Source: Duganella sp. BuS-21
GTDB taxonomy: Bacteria > Pseudomonadota > Gammaproteobacteria > Burkholderiales > Burkholderiaceae_D
Length of the DNA stretch: 64,000 nucleotides
Assembly: GCA_041874725.1 (NCBI GenBank)
Contig: CP097466.1
Coordinates: forward strand, 2,356,001 to 2,420,000
Direction: 5' to 3'
The notes under the pieces are model-generated. The model searched no databases and was not told the DNA's origin. It saw only the letters and a program-made list of their open reading frames with translations. Positions 27,814-36,066 of the stretch are shown one piece after another; positions within the stretch are counted from its first letter, which is position 1; every line of letters begins with the position of its first letter. Made by a program: the position numbers and the translations under genes.

Positions 27814-29013
27814 ATGACTGACACCCAAACTCCGCGCAGCTTTGCGCGTATCGATCGCCTGCCCCCCTACGTTTTCAATGTCACCGCCGAGCTCAAGCTG
27901 GCGGCGCGCCGTCGCGGCGAAGATATCATCGACATGTCGATGGGGAATCCCGACGGCGCCACGCCGCCGCACATCGTGAGCAAGCTGGTCGACACGGTAC
28001 AACGCCCGGACACGCACGGCTACTCGGCCTCCAAAGGCATACCGCGCCTGCGCCGCGCCATCTCCAAGTGGTACAAGACGCGCTACGACGTCGAGTTCGA
28101 TCCGGACTCGGAAGCCATCGTCACCATCGGCTCCAAGGAAGGCCTGGCGCATTTGATGCTGGCCACGCTGGACCGGGGCGACACCGTGCTGGTGCCTAAT
28201 CCAAGCTACCCGATCCACATCTGGGGCGCGGTGATCGCGGGCGCGAATATCCGCTCCGTGCGCATGACGCCGGGCGTGGATTTCTTCGACGAACTGGAAC
28301 GCGCGGTGCGCGAGAGCTATCCGAAACCGAAGATGATGATCCTCGGCTTTCCGTCGAATCCAACCGCGCAGTGCGTGGAGCTGGAGTTCTTCGAACGCGT
28401 GGTGGCGCTGGCCAAACAGCACAACATCCTGGTGGTGCACGACCTCGCATATGCCGACATCGTCTTCGATGGATGGACAGCGCCTTCCATCATGCAGGTG
28501 CCGGGCGCGCGCGAGGTGGCGGTGGAATTCTTCACGCTGTCCAAGAGTTATAACATGGCCGGCTGGCGCGTCGGCTTCATGGTCGGCAACAAGGAACTGG
28601 TGGCGGCGCTGGCGCGCATCAAGAGCTATCACGACTACGGCAGCTTCACGCCGGTGCAGGTGGCGGCGATTGCCGCGCTGGAAGGCGATCAGTCCTGCGT
28701 CAGCGACATCTGCGCGCAATACCAGGCCCGCCGCGACGTGTTGCACAAAGGCTTGTGCGAAGCGGGCTGGCCGGTGGAGAAGCCCAAGGCCTCGATGTAC
28801 ATCTGGGCGCGCATTCCTGAAGCGTATCGCCATCTCGGTTCGCTGGAGTTCGCCAAGCTGCTGCTGGCCGAGGCCAAGGTGTGCGTCTCGCCGGGCATCG
28901 GTTTCGGCGAGTATGGCGATGAGTATGTGCGCTTCGCGCTGATCGAGAACGAGGCGCGCATCCGCCAGGGCCTGCGTGGCATCAAAGCCATGTTGCGCAA
29001 GACTTCCGCGTAA
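27814..29013 (+). CDS. alaC: Alanine-type aminotransferase AlaC
   Basis: 399 residues from the ATG at 27814. Strong match to the AlaC branch: [47 protein letters not shown], the PLP lysine in [15 protein letters not shown], and [20 protein letters not shown]. AlaC moves amino groups between glutamate and pyruvate to make alanine. A frame starting at 27760 adds 18 residues of non-family sequence. A stem-loop follows the stop. Confidence 0.92.
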   Translation: MTDTQTPRSFARIDRLPPYVFNVTAELKLAARRRGEDIIDMSMGNPDGATPPHIVSKLVDTVQRPDTHGYSASKGIPRLRRAISKWYKTRYDVEFDPDSEAIVTIGSKEGLAHLMLATLDRGDTVLVPNPSYPIHIWGAVIAGANIRSVRMTPGVDFFDELERAVRESYPKPKMMILGFPSNPTAQCVELEFFERVVALAKQHNILVVHDLAYADIVFDGWTAPSIMQVPGAREVAVEFFTLSKSYNMAGWRVGFMVGNKELVAALARIKSYHDYGSFTPVQVAAIAALEGDQSCVSDICAQYQARRDVLHKGLCEAGWPVEKPKASMYIWARIPEAYRHLGSLEFAKLLLAEAKVCVSPGIGFGEYGDEYVRFALIENEARIRQGLRGIKAMLRKTSA

Positions 29014-29030
29014 ATCCGTCAGAAGTTTAA

Positions 29031-29058
29031 GCCGCATCAAACCCTGGTTTGATGCGGC
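29031..29058 (+). terminator. Perfect 13-bp hairpin after alaC
   Basis: GCCGCATCAAACC pairs with GGTTTGATGCGGC around a CT centre. There is no T-run after it, so it is either a weak terminator or an mRNA-protecting structure. Confidence 0.55.
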
Positions 29059-29099
29059 GGCTACCGTAGCTCTGAGAACCCTTCATCGGAGCTGACATC

Positions 29100-29633
29100 A
29101 TGTCCCAACTTCGCACCGGAGCCAGCGCGCGGCGTCTGCTTACCGCTGTCCAAAAACTTGAACGCAAGCTTGCCACGGCCGGGCTGCCGCGCTTTGTGGC
29201 GCGCTTGCCCGTATGCTGGCTGTGCTGGCACTACTGCCGCATGCTGGATCAGAAAATCGCGCGCATCCGTAGAATCGCCGGCAAGTATGAAAGCTGGGGG
29301 CCGACCATCCGCGAGCTCTCGCCGCACAAGCAGGAACAGCTGGAAATGCTGGACCTCGATCGCAGCATGCGCACCGACATCGAATACACCAAGGTCACCA
29401 TGTTCGAGCTGCGCGATTACTGCGTCGACATCGGCCGCCTGTTCGAGCAGCTGGGCTACGAGTCGGCCGGCCTGAAGCGGCGGCAGGCTGCGCTGATCGA
29501 GGTGCTGGAGGCGTCCTGCGCCGCAGCGACCCGCATGCAGGAAGCCTTGACGCGCCATGATGACGCCGTGCTGGCGCGGCTGCGGGCTGATGCGGATGCC
29601 ACAGCGGCGGCGCGCTTGCCGCGTCTGGCTTAG
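29100..29633 (+). CDS. Hypothetical helical protein
   Basis: 177 residues, basic, mostly helical, with no signal peptide. A Trp/Cys-rich stretch (ARLPVCWLCWHYCRMLD) lies at about 35-51, followed by likely coiled-coil. GGAG lies about 10 bases upstream. No family recognised. Its last four bases overlap the stop of the convergent dehydrogenase gene. Confidence 0.62.
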   Translation: MSQLRTGASARRLLTAVQKLERKLATAGLPRFVARLPVCWLCWHYCRMLDQKIARIRRIAGKYESWGPTIRELSPHKQEQLEMLDLDRSMRTDIEYTKVTMFELRDYCVDIGRLFEQLGYESAGLKRRQAALIEVLEASCAAATRMQEALTRHDDAVLARLRADADATAAARLPRLA

Positions 29634-30646
29634 AAACCTTCCAGCACAATCTTGCCCTTGGCGCGGTTGCTCTCGATCAAGGCGTGAGCGCGCTTGAGGT
29701 TGGCGGCATTGATCTTGCCGTAGCGTTCGGCGAGCGTGGTCTTGACGGCGCCCGTTTCCACCAGCTTGGCCACGTCGTTCAGCAACTGGTGCTGTTGCTG
29801 CATGTCGTCGGTCTGGAACATCGAGCGGGTGTACATGAACTCCCAGTGCAGCGACACGCTCTTGCGCTTCAGCGTGCGCACGTCGATGGCGGTGGGATCG
29901 TCGATCAGTGCGATCTTGCCTTGCGGCGCCACCAGCTCGCTGATGGCCGCCCAGTGGTGGTCGGTCTGGTTCAGCGCGGCGACGTAGTTGACCGGCGGCA
30001 GGCCGAGGCGGGCGATCTCTTCGTTCAACGGCTTGCTATGGTCGATCACATGGTGCGCGCCCAATTGCTTGATCCACTCGCCGGTTTCCGGACGCGAGGC
30101 GGTGCCGATGATGGTCAGGCCGGTCAGCTGACGCGCCAGCTGCACCAGGATCGAACCGACACCGCCGGCCGCGCCGATCACCAGCAACGACTTGCCGGCC
30201 GCGGCGCCGGCGTCACGACTCACTTCCAGGCGGTCGAACAACAGCTCCCATGCGGTGATGGTGGTCAGCGGTAGTGCGGCGGCCTGGGCGAAATCGATGT
30301 TGTTCGGTTTGTGGCCGACGATGCGTTCATCCACCAGATGGAATTCGCTGTTGGTGCCGGCGCGGGTCAGGTCGCCCGCGTACCAGACTTCATCGCCCGG
30401 TTTGAACAGGGTCACGTCCGGCCCCACGGCCGTGACCACGCCGGCGGCGTCCCAGCCGATCACTTTGGCCTCGCCTTCGGCGGGGGAGACGTTGCGGCGG
30501 ATCTTGGTGTCCACCGGGTTGACGGAGATGGCGCGCACTTCGACCAGCAGGTCGCGACCGGCGGCTTGCGGTGCAGGCAGTTCGATGTCGATCAGGGCGT
30601 CGGCGTGATCGATGGGCAGGGACTGGCGGTAGGCGATGGCGTGCAT
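29630..30646 (-). CDS. Zinc-type alcohol dehydrogenase / quinone oxidoreductase family protein
   Basis: 338 residues from the ATG at 30646 (GGAG at 8 bases). MDR superfamily: GroES-like N-terminus (AISVNPVDTKIRRNVSP, IGWDAAGVVTAVGPDV), then the Rossmann site VIGAAGGVGSILVQLAR and GAHHVIDHSKPL. Sequence style matches the 'zinc-binding alcohol dehydrogenase family' subfamily TIGR02817, which lacks the full set of structural zinc cysteines and resembles NADPH quinone reductases. It is divergent from a LysR gene over 99 bp, the usual arrangement for a regulator and its target. Confidence 0.9.
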   Translation of the reverse strand: MHAIAYRQSLPIDHADALIDIELPAPQAAGRDLLVEVRAISVNPVDTKIRRNVSPAEGEAKVIGWDAAGVVTAVGPDVTLFKPGDEVWYAGDLTRAGTNSEFHLVDERIVGHKPNNIDFAQAAALPLTTITAWELLFDRLEVSRDAGAAAGKSLLVIGAAGGVGSILVQLARQLTGLTIIGTASRPETGEWIKQLGAHHVIDHSKPLNEEIARLGLPPVNYVAALNQTDHHWAAISELVAPQGKIALIDDPTAIDVRTLKRKSVSLHWEFMYTRSMFQTDDMQQQHQLLNDVAKLVETGAVKTTLAERYGKINAANLKRAHALIESNRAKGKIVLEGF

Positions 30647-30745
30647 GGAAACGCTCCGAAATAGTTGGGATGGAGGTATGATCATTTATTTCGTGGCGCT
30701 GAAAAAGAGGCCGTGCGCCGAAACACTTTCAAAGAATTGAAGAAA

Positions 30746-31651
30746 ATGCTGCGTTTAGATGATTTGACCGTGTTTGTCCGTACCGCCGACCGGGGCAGCT
30801 TGTCCGCCGCCGCGCGCGAGCTGGAGATTTCGCCGGCGTTGGCCAGTGCCGCCGTCAAGCGGCTGGAAGGTGAACTGAAGTTGCGGCTGTTTGCCCGCAC
30901 CACGCGCTCGCTGCGCTTGACGGAAGAGGGCGAGCTTTACCTGCGCCATGCGCGCGAAGCGCTGCGCTTGCTCAAAGAAGGCCATGATACGCTGATGCAG
31001 GGACAGGAAACGCTGGGCGGCACGCTGAAAATCTCCATGCCCTCGGATCTGGGACGGAATATGGTGCTGGCTTGGCTCGATGAATTCCAGACGCTGTATC
31101 CGAAGGTCGGCTTCCAGCTCAGCATCAGCGACCGGGTGTCGGATATGTACCGGCAGCCGGTGGACATCGCCATACGCTATGGCGTGCAGGAAGACTCCAG
31201 CCTGATTGCCTTTCCGCTGGCGCCGGAAAACCGTCGCGTGTTGGTGGCCGCGCCGGACTACATCAAGCAGCACGGCAAGCTCAATACGCTGGAGGATCTG
31301 TCACGCCACAACTGCCTGCGCTTCATGCTGGACGAGGTGATCCATGACCGCTGGAGTTTCTATCCCGCTGCGGAGCCGGAGGCGAAGCCCGTGGTCATTC
31401 ACGTCAACGGCAACCGCAGCGTGGACGATGCCGACGTGGTGCGGCGCTGGGCCGTGGCAGGACTGGGCATCGCCTACAAGTCGCGGCTGGACCTGAGCGC
31501 GGATATCCGTGCCGGCCGCCTGCAAGTGCTGCTGCCTGATGTGCTGGGCGAGCGCACGGCCTTGAATATGCTGTGCATGCACCGCTCGCAGATTACGCCG
31601 ACGGTGCTGCAACTGCGGGATTTCCTGCGTGCGCAGTGTGAAAAAGCTTAA
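30746..31651 (+). CDS. LysR-family transcriptional regulator
   Basis: 301 residues from the ATG at 30746. The N-terminal helix-turn-helix is clear (FVRTADRGSLSAAARELEIS, then ALASAAVKRLEGELKLRLF, then TRSLRLTEEG). The rest is a periplasmic-binding-like effector domain (GGTLKISMPSDLGRN, YPKVGFQLSISDRVSDM). It probably controls the divergent dehydrogenase gene and itself. The frame upstream to 30665 is not family-like. Effector unknown, perhaps a quinone or aldehyde (inference). Confidence 0.92.
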   Translation: MLRLDDLTVFVRTADRGSLSAAARELEISPALASAAVKRLEGELKLRLFARTTRSLRLTEEGELYLRHAREALRLLKEGHDTLMQGQETLGGTLKISMPSDLGRNMVLAWLDEFQTLYPKVGFQLSISDRVSDMYRQPVDIAIRYGVQEDSSLIAFPLAPENRRVLVAAPDYIKQHGKLNTLEDLSRHNCLRFMLDEVIHDRWSFYPAAEPEAKPVVIHVNGNRSVDDADVVRRWAVAGLGIAYKSRLDLSADIRAGRLQVLLPDVLGERTALNMLCMHRSQITPTVLQLRDFLRAQCEKA

Positions 31652-31858
31652 GCTTCGCTGAAACGCCCTGCGCGACTATGGCGCGGCAGAAAAATGCGTT
31701 TATTATCATCTGGCAAAACTACTGCGGTGTTGGTGGCTGACTAGCGTCCGATGTTTGTCGGCTTGCCAGTTGCCACACCCAGGTGAGGAGCGCTAGCGAG
31801 GCGGCGGCATCTGCCGGCCTGTCATGCGACTGGGTAGGGCAACTGGCACCGGCAACCA

Positions 31859-32089
31859 TTAGTGCGCCTTCGACTTCGACAGGATCAGCAGCCAGCGGCG
31901 GAACAGCAGCACTTCCAGGTGCCCTGCTTGTACGCCGGTGTCGCATTCCATGATCGGGTTCACGGCGTAGAAACGCTTGCGGAAGTCACGGCACACCATC
32001 ATTTCGCGTTTGCCCATACGAACCATGAAAGACGTAGGCAGGTATTCCAGACCGAAACGGGAACCATAGCTGCTGTTCAGAGTGCTCAT
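31859..32089 (-). CDS. Small basic protein under tandem LexA-type boxes
   Basis: 76 residues, basic, with no signal peptide; AGGA lies 8 bases before the ATG. The protein (SSYGSRFGLEYLPTSFMV..., GKREMMVCRDFRKRFYAVNP, ending RRWLLILSKSK) is not one I recognise. Two perfect CTGT-N8-ACAG boxes lie 57-92 bp upstream in the gap shared with the PAP2 operon, and the nearer one overlaps a likely -35. It is therefore a candidate SOS-response gene; possible roles include a division or repair factor, but that is speculation. Upstream of the gene (31652-31858) I see nothing coding. Confidence 0.72.
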   Translation of the reverse strand: MSTLNSSYGSRFGLEYLPTSFMVRMGKREMMVCRDFRKRFYAVNPIMECDTGVQAGHLEVLLFRRWLLILSKSKAH

Positions 32090-32146
32090 GACAATTCCTT
32101 TTTTGTTGGAGAGGTGTTTAACGAGGAGTTCAGAATAGCATAACTA

Positions 32147-32181
32147 CTGTATGAATACACAGGTACTGTGCAAATACACAG
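32147..32181. promoter_or_regulatory. Two tandem LexA (SOS) boxes
   Basis: CTGTATGAATACACAG (32147-32162) and CTGTGCAAATACACAG (32166-32181) both fit the LexA consensus CTGT-N8-ACAG, 19 bp apart, and the second is flanked by TA on both sides. They sit between the 76-residue gene and the PAP2 operon, so either or both could be repressed by LexA and induced by DNA damage. Confidence 0.8.
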
Positions 32182-32244
32182 TAAATTTGTCGTTTTGATG
32201 TTTTTGCCGGAATTTAATCGGCGGTCCATGAAGGAGGGCCAACT

Positions 32245-32943
32245 ATTAGCAAATTGCTTAATTTCGTGGAGGCAAGGTTGTCTCCGGGCGGGGAATTCGG
32301 GCTGCACCTGACGGTGGGCATGGCCTTGCTGCTGGCTGCGGGGCTGGTATTCCATGAGTTGGCCGAGGCTGTGATGGGGCAGGAAGCCATCACGGTGCTC
32401 GACCTGCAAGTGGCGCACTGGTTCAACGCCAACGCCTTCGAACCGCTGACCGGCTTCATGCACGCGATCTCGACTATGCATTCGGTGGCGGGCATGGCGC
32501 TGCTGCTGGGCTCACTGGCGCTCTACCTGTGGCGCCAGCAGGCATACTATTGGCTGCTGGCGCTGATGATCGCGGTGCCGGGCGGGATGGTGCTGAATGT
32601 CGTGCTCAAGCACATATTCCAGCGTACGCGACCGGTGTTCGAGGAACCGCTGGTGACGCTGGCGACTTACAGTTTCCCCAGCGGCCACACCACGGCGGCG
32701 ACTTGCTTCTACGGCATGCTGGTCAGCTACCTGGTGATCGCGCGGCCGGCGTGGAGTGTGCGCTTGGGAACGGTGAGCTTCTGCCTGACAATGGTATTGT
32801 TGGTGGCATTCAGCCGCGTCTATCTGGGCGCGCATTATGTCAGCGACGTGCTGGCGGGCATGGCCGAAAGCGTGGCCTGGCTGTCCGTCTGCATCACTGG
32901 CGTTTCCACTCTGCGCCGTCGGCGAGAAGGTAAAACAGTATAA
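32245..32943 (+). CDS. PAP2-family lipid phosphatase, probable ATT start
   Basis: About 232 residues. PAP2 phosphatase signature in three parts: KHIFQRTRPVF, PSGHTTAA, and SRVYLGAHYVSDVLAG, with about six hydrophobic segments. It removes phosphate from lipids such as phosphatidate or undecaprenyl pyrophosphate. No ATG is in range. A strong AAGGAGGG lies 7 bases before an ATT at 32245, which gives (M)SKLLNFVEARLSPGGE, a start that looks right for the family; the alternatives are TTG at 32254 and GTG at 32266, both too far from the ribosome site. First gene of a lipid operon. Confidence 0.88.
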   Translation: MSKLLNFVEARLSPGGEFGLHLTVGMALLLAAGLVFHELAEAVMGQEAITVLDLQVAHWFNANAFEPLTGFMHAISTMHSVAGMALLLGSLALYLWRQQAYYWLLALMIAVPGGMVLNVVLKHIFQRTRPVFEEPLVTLATYSFPSGHTTAATCFYGMLVSYLVIARPAWSVRLGTVSFCLTMVLLVAFSRVYLGAHYVSDVLAGMAESVAWLSVCITGVSTLRRRREGKTV

Positions 32944-32948
32944 ACCGT

Positions 32949-33839
32949 ATGGATAAAATCGTCGTCATCGTCAACGCCAGTGCCGGCCTCGGTTATTGCG
33001 GCGGCTGGACCACCGCGCTGGAGCAGAAGTTCCGCGCACAAGGCGTGGAGGCCGACATTACGCTGGCCAAAAGCGGCGAGGAAATGATCGCGCGCGCCGA
33101 GCGTGCCGTGAAGGAGGGCGCGCCGCTGGTGGTGGCGGGCGGTGGCGACGGCACCATCAACGCCGTGGCCTCGGTGCTGGTCGATACGCCGACGCGTCTC
33201 GGCGTGCTACCGCTGGGCACGCTCAATCACTTCGCCAAGGACTTGAAGATCCCGCTGGATCTGGACCAGGCCGTGGCCAACGCGGTGCACGGCGTGCCGG
33301 CGCGGGTCGATGTGGGCGAAGTCAACGGCCGCATTTTTCTGAACAACTCCAGCCTCGGCATTTATCCGGACCTGGTGCGCGACCGCGAACAGCAGCAGCG
33401 CCATCTGGGACGAGGCAAGTGGCCGGCGTTCGGCTGGGCGCTGTTTACCGTGCTGCGGCGCTTTCCCTTCCTTAGCGTGCGGCTCAAGATCAACGACGAC
33501 GAGCACCTGCGGCGCACGCCCTTCGTCTTCATCGGCAACAACGAATACCTGCAAGGGCTGACGCTGGGCGCACGCGAGCGGCTCGACAGCGGCCAGTTGT
33601 GCCTGTACGTGGCGCAAAAGCCCACGCGGCTCGGCCTGCTGCGCTACGCCTTGCATGCGCTGTTCGGCAAGCTGGAAGCGGCGCGTGATTTCGATGTGCT
33701 GTCGTCGTCGTCGCTGACCATCGAAACGCGGCACCAGCGCCTGCGGGTCGCCACCGACGGGGAGGTAACAGTCATGAGCCCGCCACTATATTATCGCTCA
33801 AGGGCATCGTCGTTGAGCGTGATCGTCCCGGTCGCCTAG
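32949..33839 (+). CDS. Diacylglycerol-kinase-family lipid kinase
   Basis: 296 residues. Catalytic domain with VVAGGGDGTINAVASVL (ATP/phosphate loop), GTLNHFAKDL, and a C-terminal beta-sandwich ending in the IETRHQRLRVATDGE strand. Relatives phosphorylate diacylglycerol or similar lipids. It starts five bases after the PAP2 gene, so the two form a kinase/phosphatase pair acting on lipid phosphates. The lipid substrate cannot be told. Confidence 0.9.
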   Translation: MDKIVVIVNASAGLGYCGGWTTALEQKFRAQGVEADITLAKSGEEMIARAERAVKEGAPLVVAGGGDGTINAVASVLVDTPTRLGVLPLGTLNHFAKDLKIPLDLDQAVANAVHGVPARVDVGEVNGRIFLNNSSLGIYPDLVRDREQQQRHLGRGKWPAFGWALFTVLRRFPFLSVRLKINDDEHLRRTPFVFIGNNEYLQGLTLGARERLDSGQLCLYVAQKPTRLGLLRYALHALFGKLEAARDFDVLSSSSLTIETRHQRLRVATDGEVTVMSPPLYYRSRASSLSVIVPVA

Positions 33840-33848
33840 GAGAACAGC

Positions 33849-34667
33849 ATGCGCACCATCGTCCATTTATCGGATTTGCATTTCGGCCGGGTCGATCAGG
33901 ACCTGCTGCGGCCCCTGCAGGAGTTGGTGGCGCGCCTGGCGCCGCATGTGGTGGTGGTGTCGGGCGACCTGACGCAGCGCGCCAAGACCGAGGAATTCAA
34001 GGCCGCGCGCGCGTGGCTGGACACCTTGCCGGGGCCGCAGATCGTGGTGCCGGGCAACCACGACATTCCCTTGTACAACGTCGCCAGCCGCTTCCTCACG
34101 CCGCTGCGCAAGTACACGCGCTATGTCACGCTGGATTTGGCGCCGGAGTATGTGGATGATGAGATCGTCGTCCTTGGCATCAACACGGCGCGCTCGCTGA
34201 CGTTCAAGGATGGACGGGTCAACCAGGAGCAACTGGCGCAGATGCGCCAGCGCATGCAGGCCGTGGGTGAAAACCATACACGCATCATCGTCACCCACCA
34301 CCCGTTCGACCTGCCCGATCATTTCGATGAGGACGACCTGGTGGACCGCGCGCCGATGGCGATGCAGGCGTTTGCCGAATGCGGCGTGGACTTGCTGCTG
34401 GCAGGCCACTTGCATTCCAGCCACGCCGGCAACAGCGCGCACCGCTACAAGATAGAAGGCTACGCGGCGCTGGTGGTACAAGCCGGCACGGCGACCTCGA
34501 CACGTGGGCGCGGCGAATCGAACTCCTTCAACGTGCTACGGGTAGCACCGGACGACATCGAGGTCGACCGCTACAGCTGGATCGTAGGCACGGCCAGTTT
34601 CGAGTGCGTGCACACCGAATGCTTCCGCCGCAGCGGCGACGCCTGGTCGCTCGCCGCCGAGGCTTAA
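33849..34667 (+). CDS. Calcineurin-type metallophosphoesterase
   Basis: 272 residues. All metal-binding blocks are present: HLSDLHFG, VVSGDLTQRA, VPGNHDIPLYN, THHPFDLP and LAGHLHSSHAG. It resembles class-III cyclic-nucleotide phosphodiesterases (CpdA-like) and UDP-diacylglucosamine-type hydrolases. It follows the lipid kinase by 9 bases, so a lipid or nucleotide-lipid substrate is plausible (inference). Convergent with the phospholipase-D-like gene. Confidence 0.9.
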   Translation: MRTIVHLSDLHFGRVDQDLLRPLQELVARLAPHVVVVSGDLTQRAKTEEFKAARAWLDTLPGPQIVVPGNHDIPLYNVASRFLTPLRKYTRYVTLDLAPEYVDDEIVVLGINTARSLTFKDGRVNQEQLAQMRQRMQAVGENHTRIIVTHHPFDLPDHFDEDDLVDRAPMAMQAFAECGVDLLLAGHLHSSHAGNSAHRYKIEGYAALVVQAGTATSTRGRGESNSFNVLRVAPDDIEVDRYSWIVGTASFECVHTECFRRSGDAWSLAAEA

Positions 34668-34674
34668 GCTCAGA

Positions 34675-36066
34675 TTACAGCCAGTAGTTCATCAGACGGG
34701 CGGCCCATTCTTTCATACGGTCGGCCAGCGGCCGATTGCGCCAGTCGTCCAGCGTGATCAGCTTGGAGTCACGCATGTCTTCCTGGAAAGCGCGCTCCAT
34801 TTCGTTGCCGAACGCTTCGCCCATGATGATCACGTTGATTTCACTGTTGTGCAGGAAGCTGCGGGTGTCGATGTTGGTCGAGCCTACCGTCGACCAGTTG
34901 CCATCAATGACGGCGGTCTTGGCGTGCAGCACGGCCAGTTTGAGCTGGTAGATGTTTACGCCCGCCGACAGCAGGTCGTCATAGAAGCCATGGCCGGCGT
35001 GGAACACCAGGCCGCTGTCGGAGACCCCTGGCAGCACGATCTTGACGTCCACGCCGCGCTTCGCGGCCGCGATCAACGCGTCCACCGTCTGGCGGTCGGG
35101 CACGAAGTAAGCCGAGGTGATGTGGATCGATTTCTTCGCTTCCTGGATCGCCAGCGCATAGGCTTTGTAGATCTCGAATTTTCCGCCGGGCTCGCTACCC
35201 AGCACGCGCACCACCTTGTCGCCGGCGATCACCGCCGCCGGGAAGTAGTCCGCCTCCCGCAGGTCGTCCTTGTCCTGCGTGGCCCAGTTGCGGATGAACA
35301 GCCACTGGAAGGCATGCACCGCCGGTCCTTCGATCTTGATGTGGGTATCGCGCCAGCCGACCTGCGATTTGTCGGTCGGACGGGAAGCCGAACGGAACAA
35401 GGAGCTCTTGGCGTAGGTGGCGCTGATGTTGATGCCGCCCGTGAATGCCGTCTTGCCGTCGACGATCAGCACCTTGCGATGGTTGCGGCTGTTGAGCTTC
35501 CAGCCGTCGCCGCTGACCTTGGCCGGATTGACCGGGTTGAATTCCACCAGCCGGATGCCGGCCTTGCGCATGCGCTCGAAGAATTCGGCCGGCACGCCGA
35601 TGGTGCCGACGCTGTCGTACAGCACGTTGACGGTGACGCCTTCCTGCTGCTTGAGAATCAGCGCATCGGCGAACTTGAGTCCCAATTCGTCCTGGTCGAA
35701 GATGTAGGTTTCAAGGTTGATGCTGTTGCGCGCGCCGTTGATGGCCTTGAGCATTTCCGTCATGGTCTGCGGACCGTCGAACAGCAAGGTGGTTTTGTTG
35801 CCGGCGATGAGCGGCACGCCGGTCGCCGCTTCCTCCAGCGCCGCTTGCTGCTGCATGTCGAGCGTGCCCTTGGACCAGCGCTTGGACAGCAGCGACTTGG
35901 CGCGGGCGTCGCTGAGTTCGCCCTTGGCGCCCCTGACGGTGGGTGCGCCTCCGGTGTCGAGCTTGTCGCCGAGTGCGGTGACGTTGGGCAGGGACGCGCA
36001 GGCACCGAGCAAACCCCAGCACATTAACACCAGGGGGAGCCAGCTACGCATGTGCAACAGTTTCAT
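34675..36066 (-). CDS. Phospholipase-D / cardiolipin-synthase-like lipoprotein
   Basis: 463 residues. Lipobox LLGACASLP at the N-terminus, then two HKD motifs, HRKVLIVDG with FTGG and HAKTAVIDGNWSTVGSTN. Cardiolipin synthases join or cleave phospholipids through a phospho-histidine; a lipid-anchored form would act at the membrane surface. It overlaps the stop of Gcr by four bases (ATGA), so both are one operon. Confidence 0.9.
   Translation of the reverse strand: MKLLHMRSWLPLVLMCWGLLGACASLPNVTALGDKLDTGGAPTVRGAKGELSDARAKSLLSKRWSKGTLDMQQQAALEEAATGVPLIAGNKTTLLFDGPQTMTEMLKAINGARNSINLETYIFDQDELGLKFADALILKQQEGVTVNVLYDSVGTIGVPAEFFERMRKAGIRLVEFNPVNPAKVSGDGWKLNSRNHRKVLIVDGKTAFTGGINISATYAKSSLFRSASRPTDKSQVGWRDTHIKIEGPAVHAFQWLFIRNWATQDKDDLREADYFPAAVIAGDKVVRVLGSEPGGKFEIYKAYALAIQEAKKSIHITSAYFVPDRQTVDALIAAAKRGVDVKIVLPGVSDSGLVFHAGHGFYDDLLSAGVNIYQLKLAVLHAKTAVIDGNWSTVGSTNIDTRSFLHNSEINVIIMGEAFGNEMERAFQEDMRDSKLITLDDWRNRPLADRMKEWAARLMNYWL

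Noticed and set aside
31719..31946. 75-codon minus-strand frame overlapping the SOS-box gene
   Set aside because: No ribosome site, overlaps the better-supported 76-residue gene in another frame, and composition is not protein-like.
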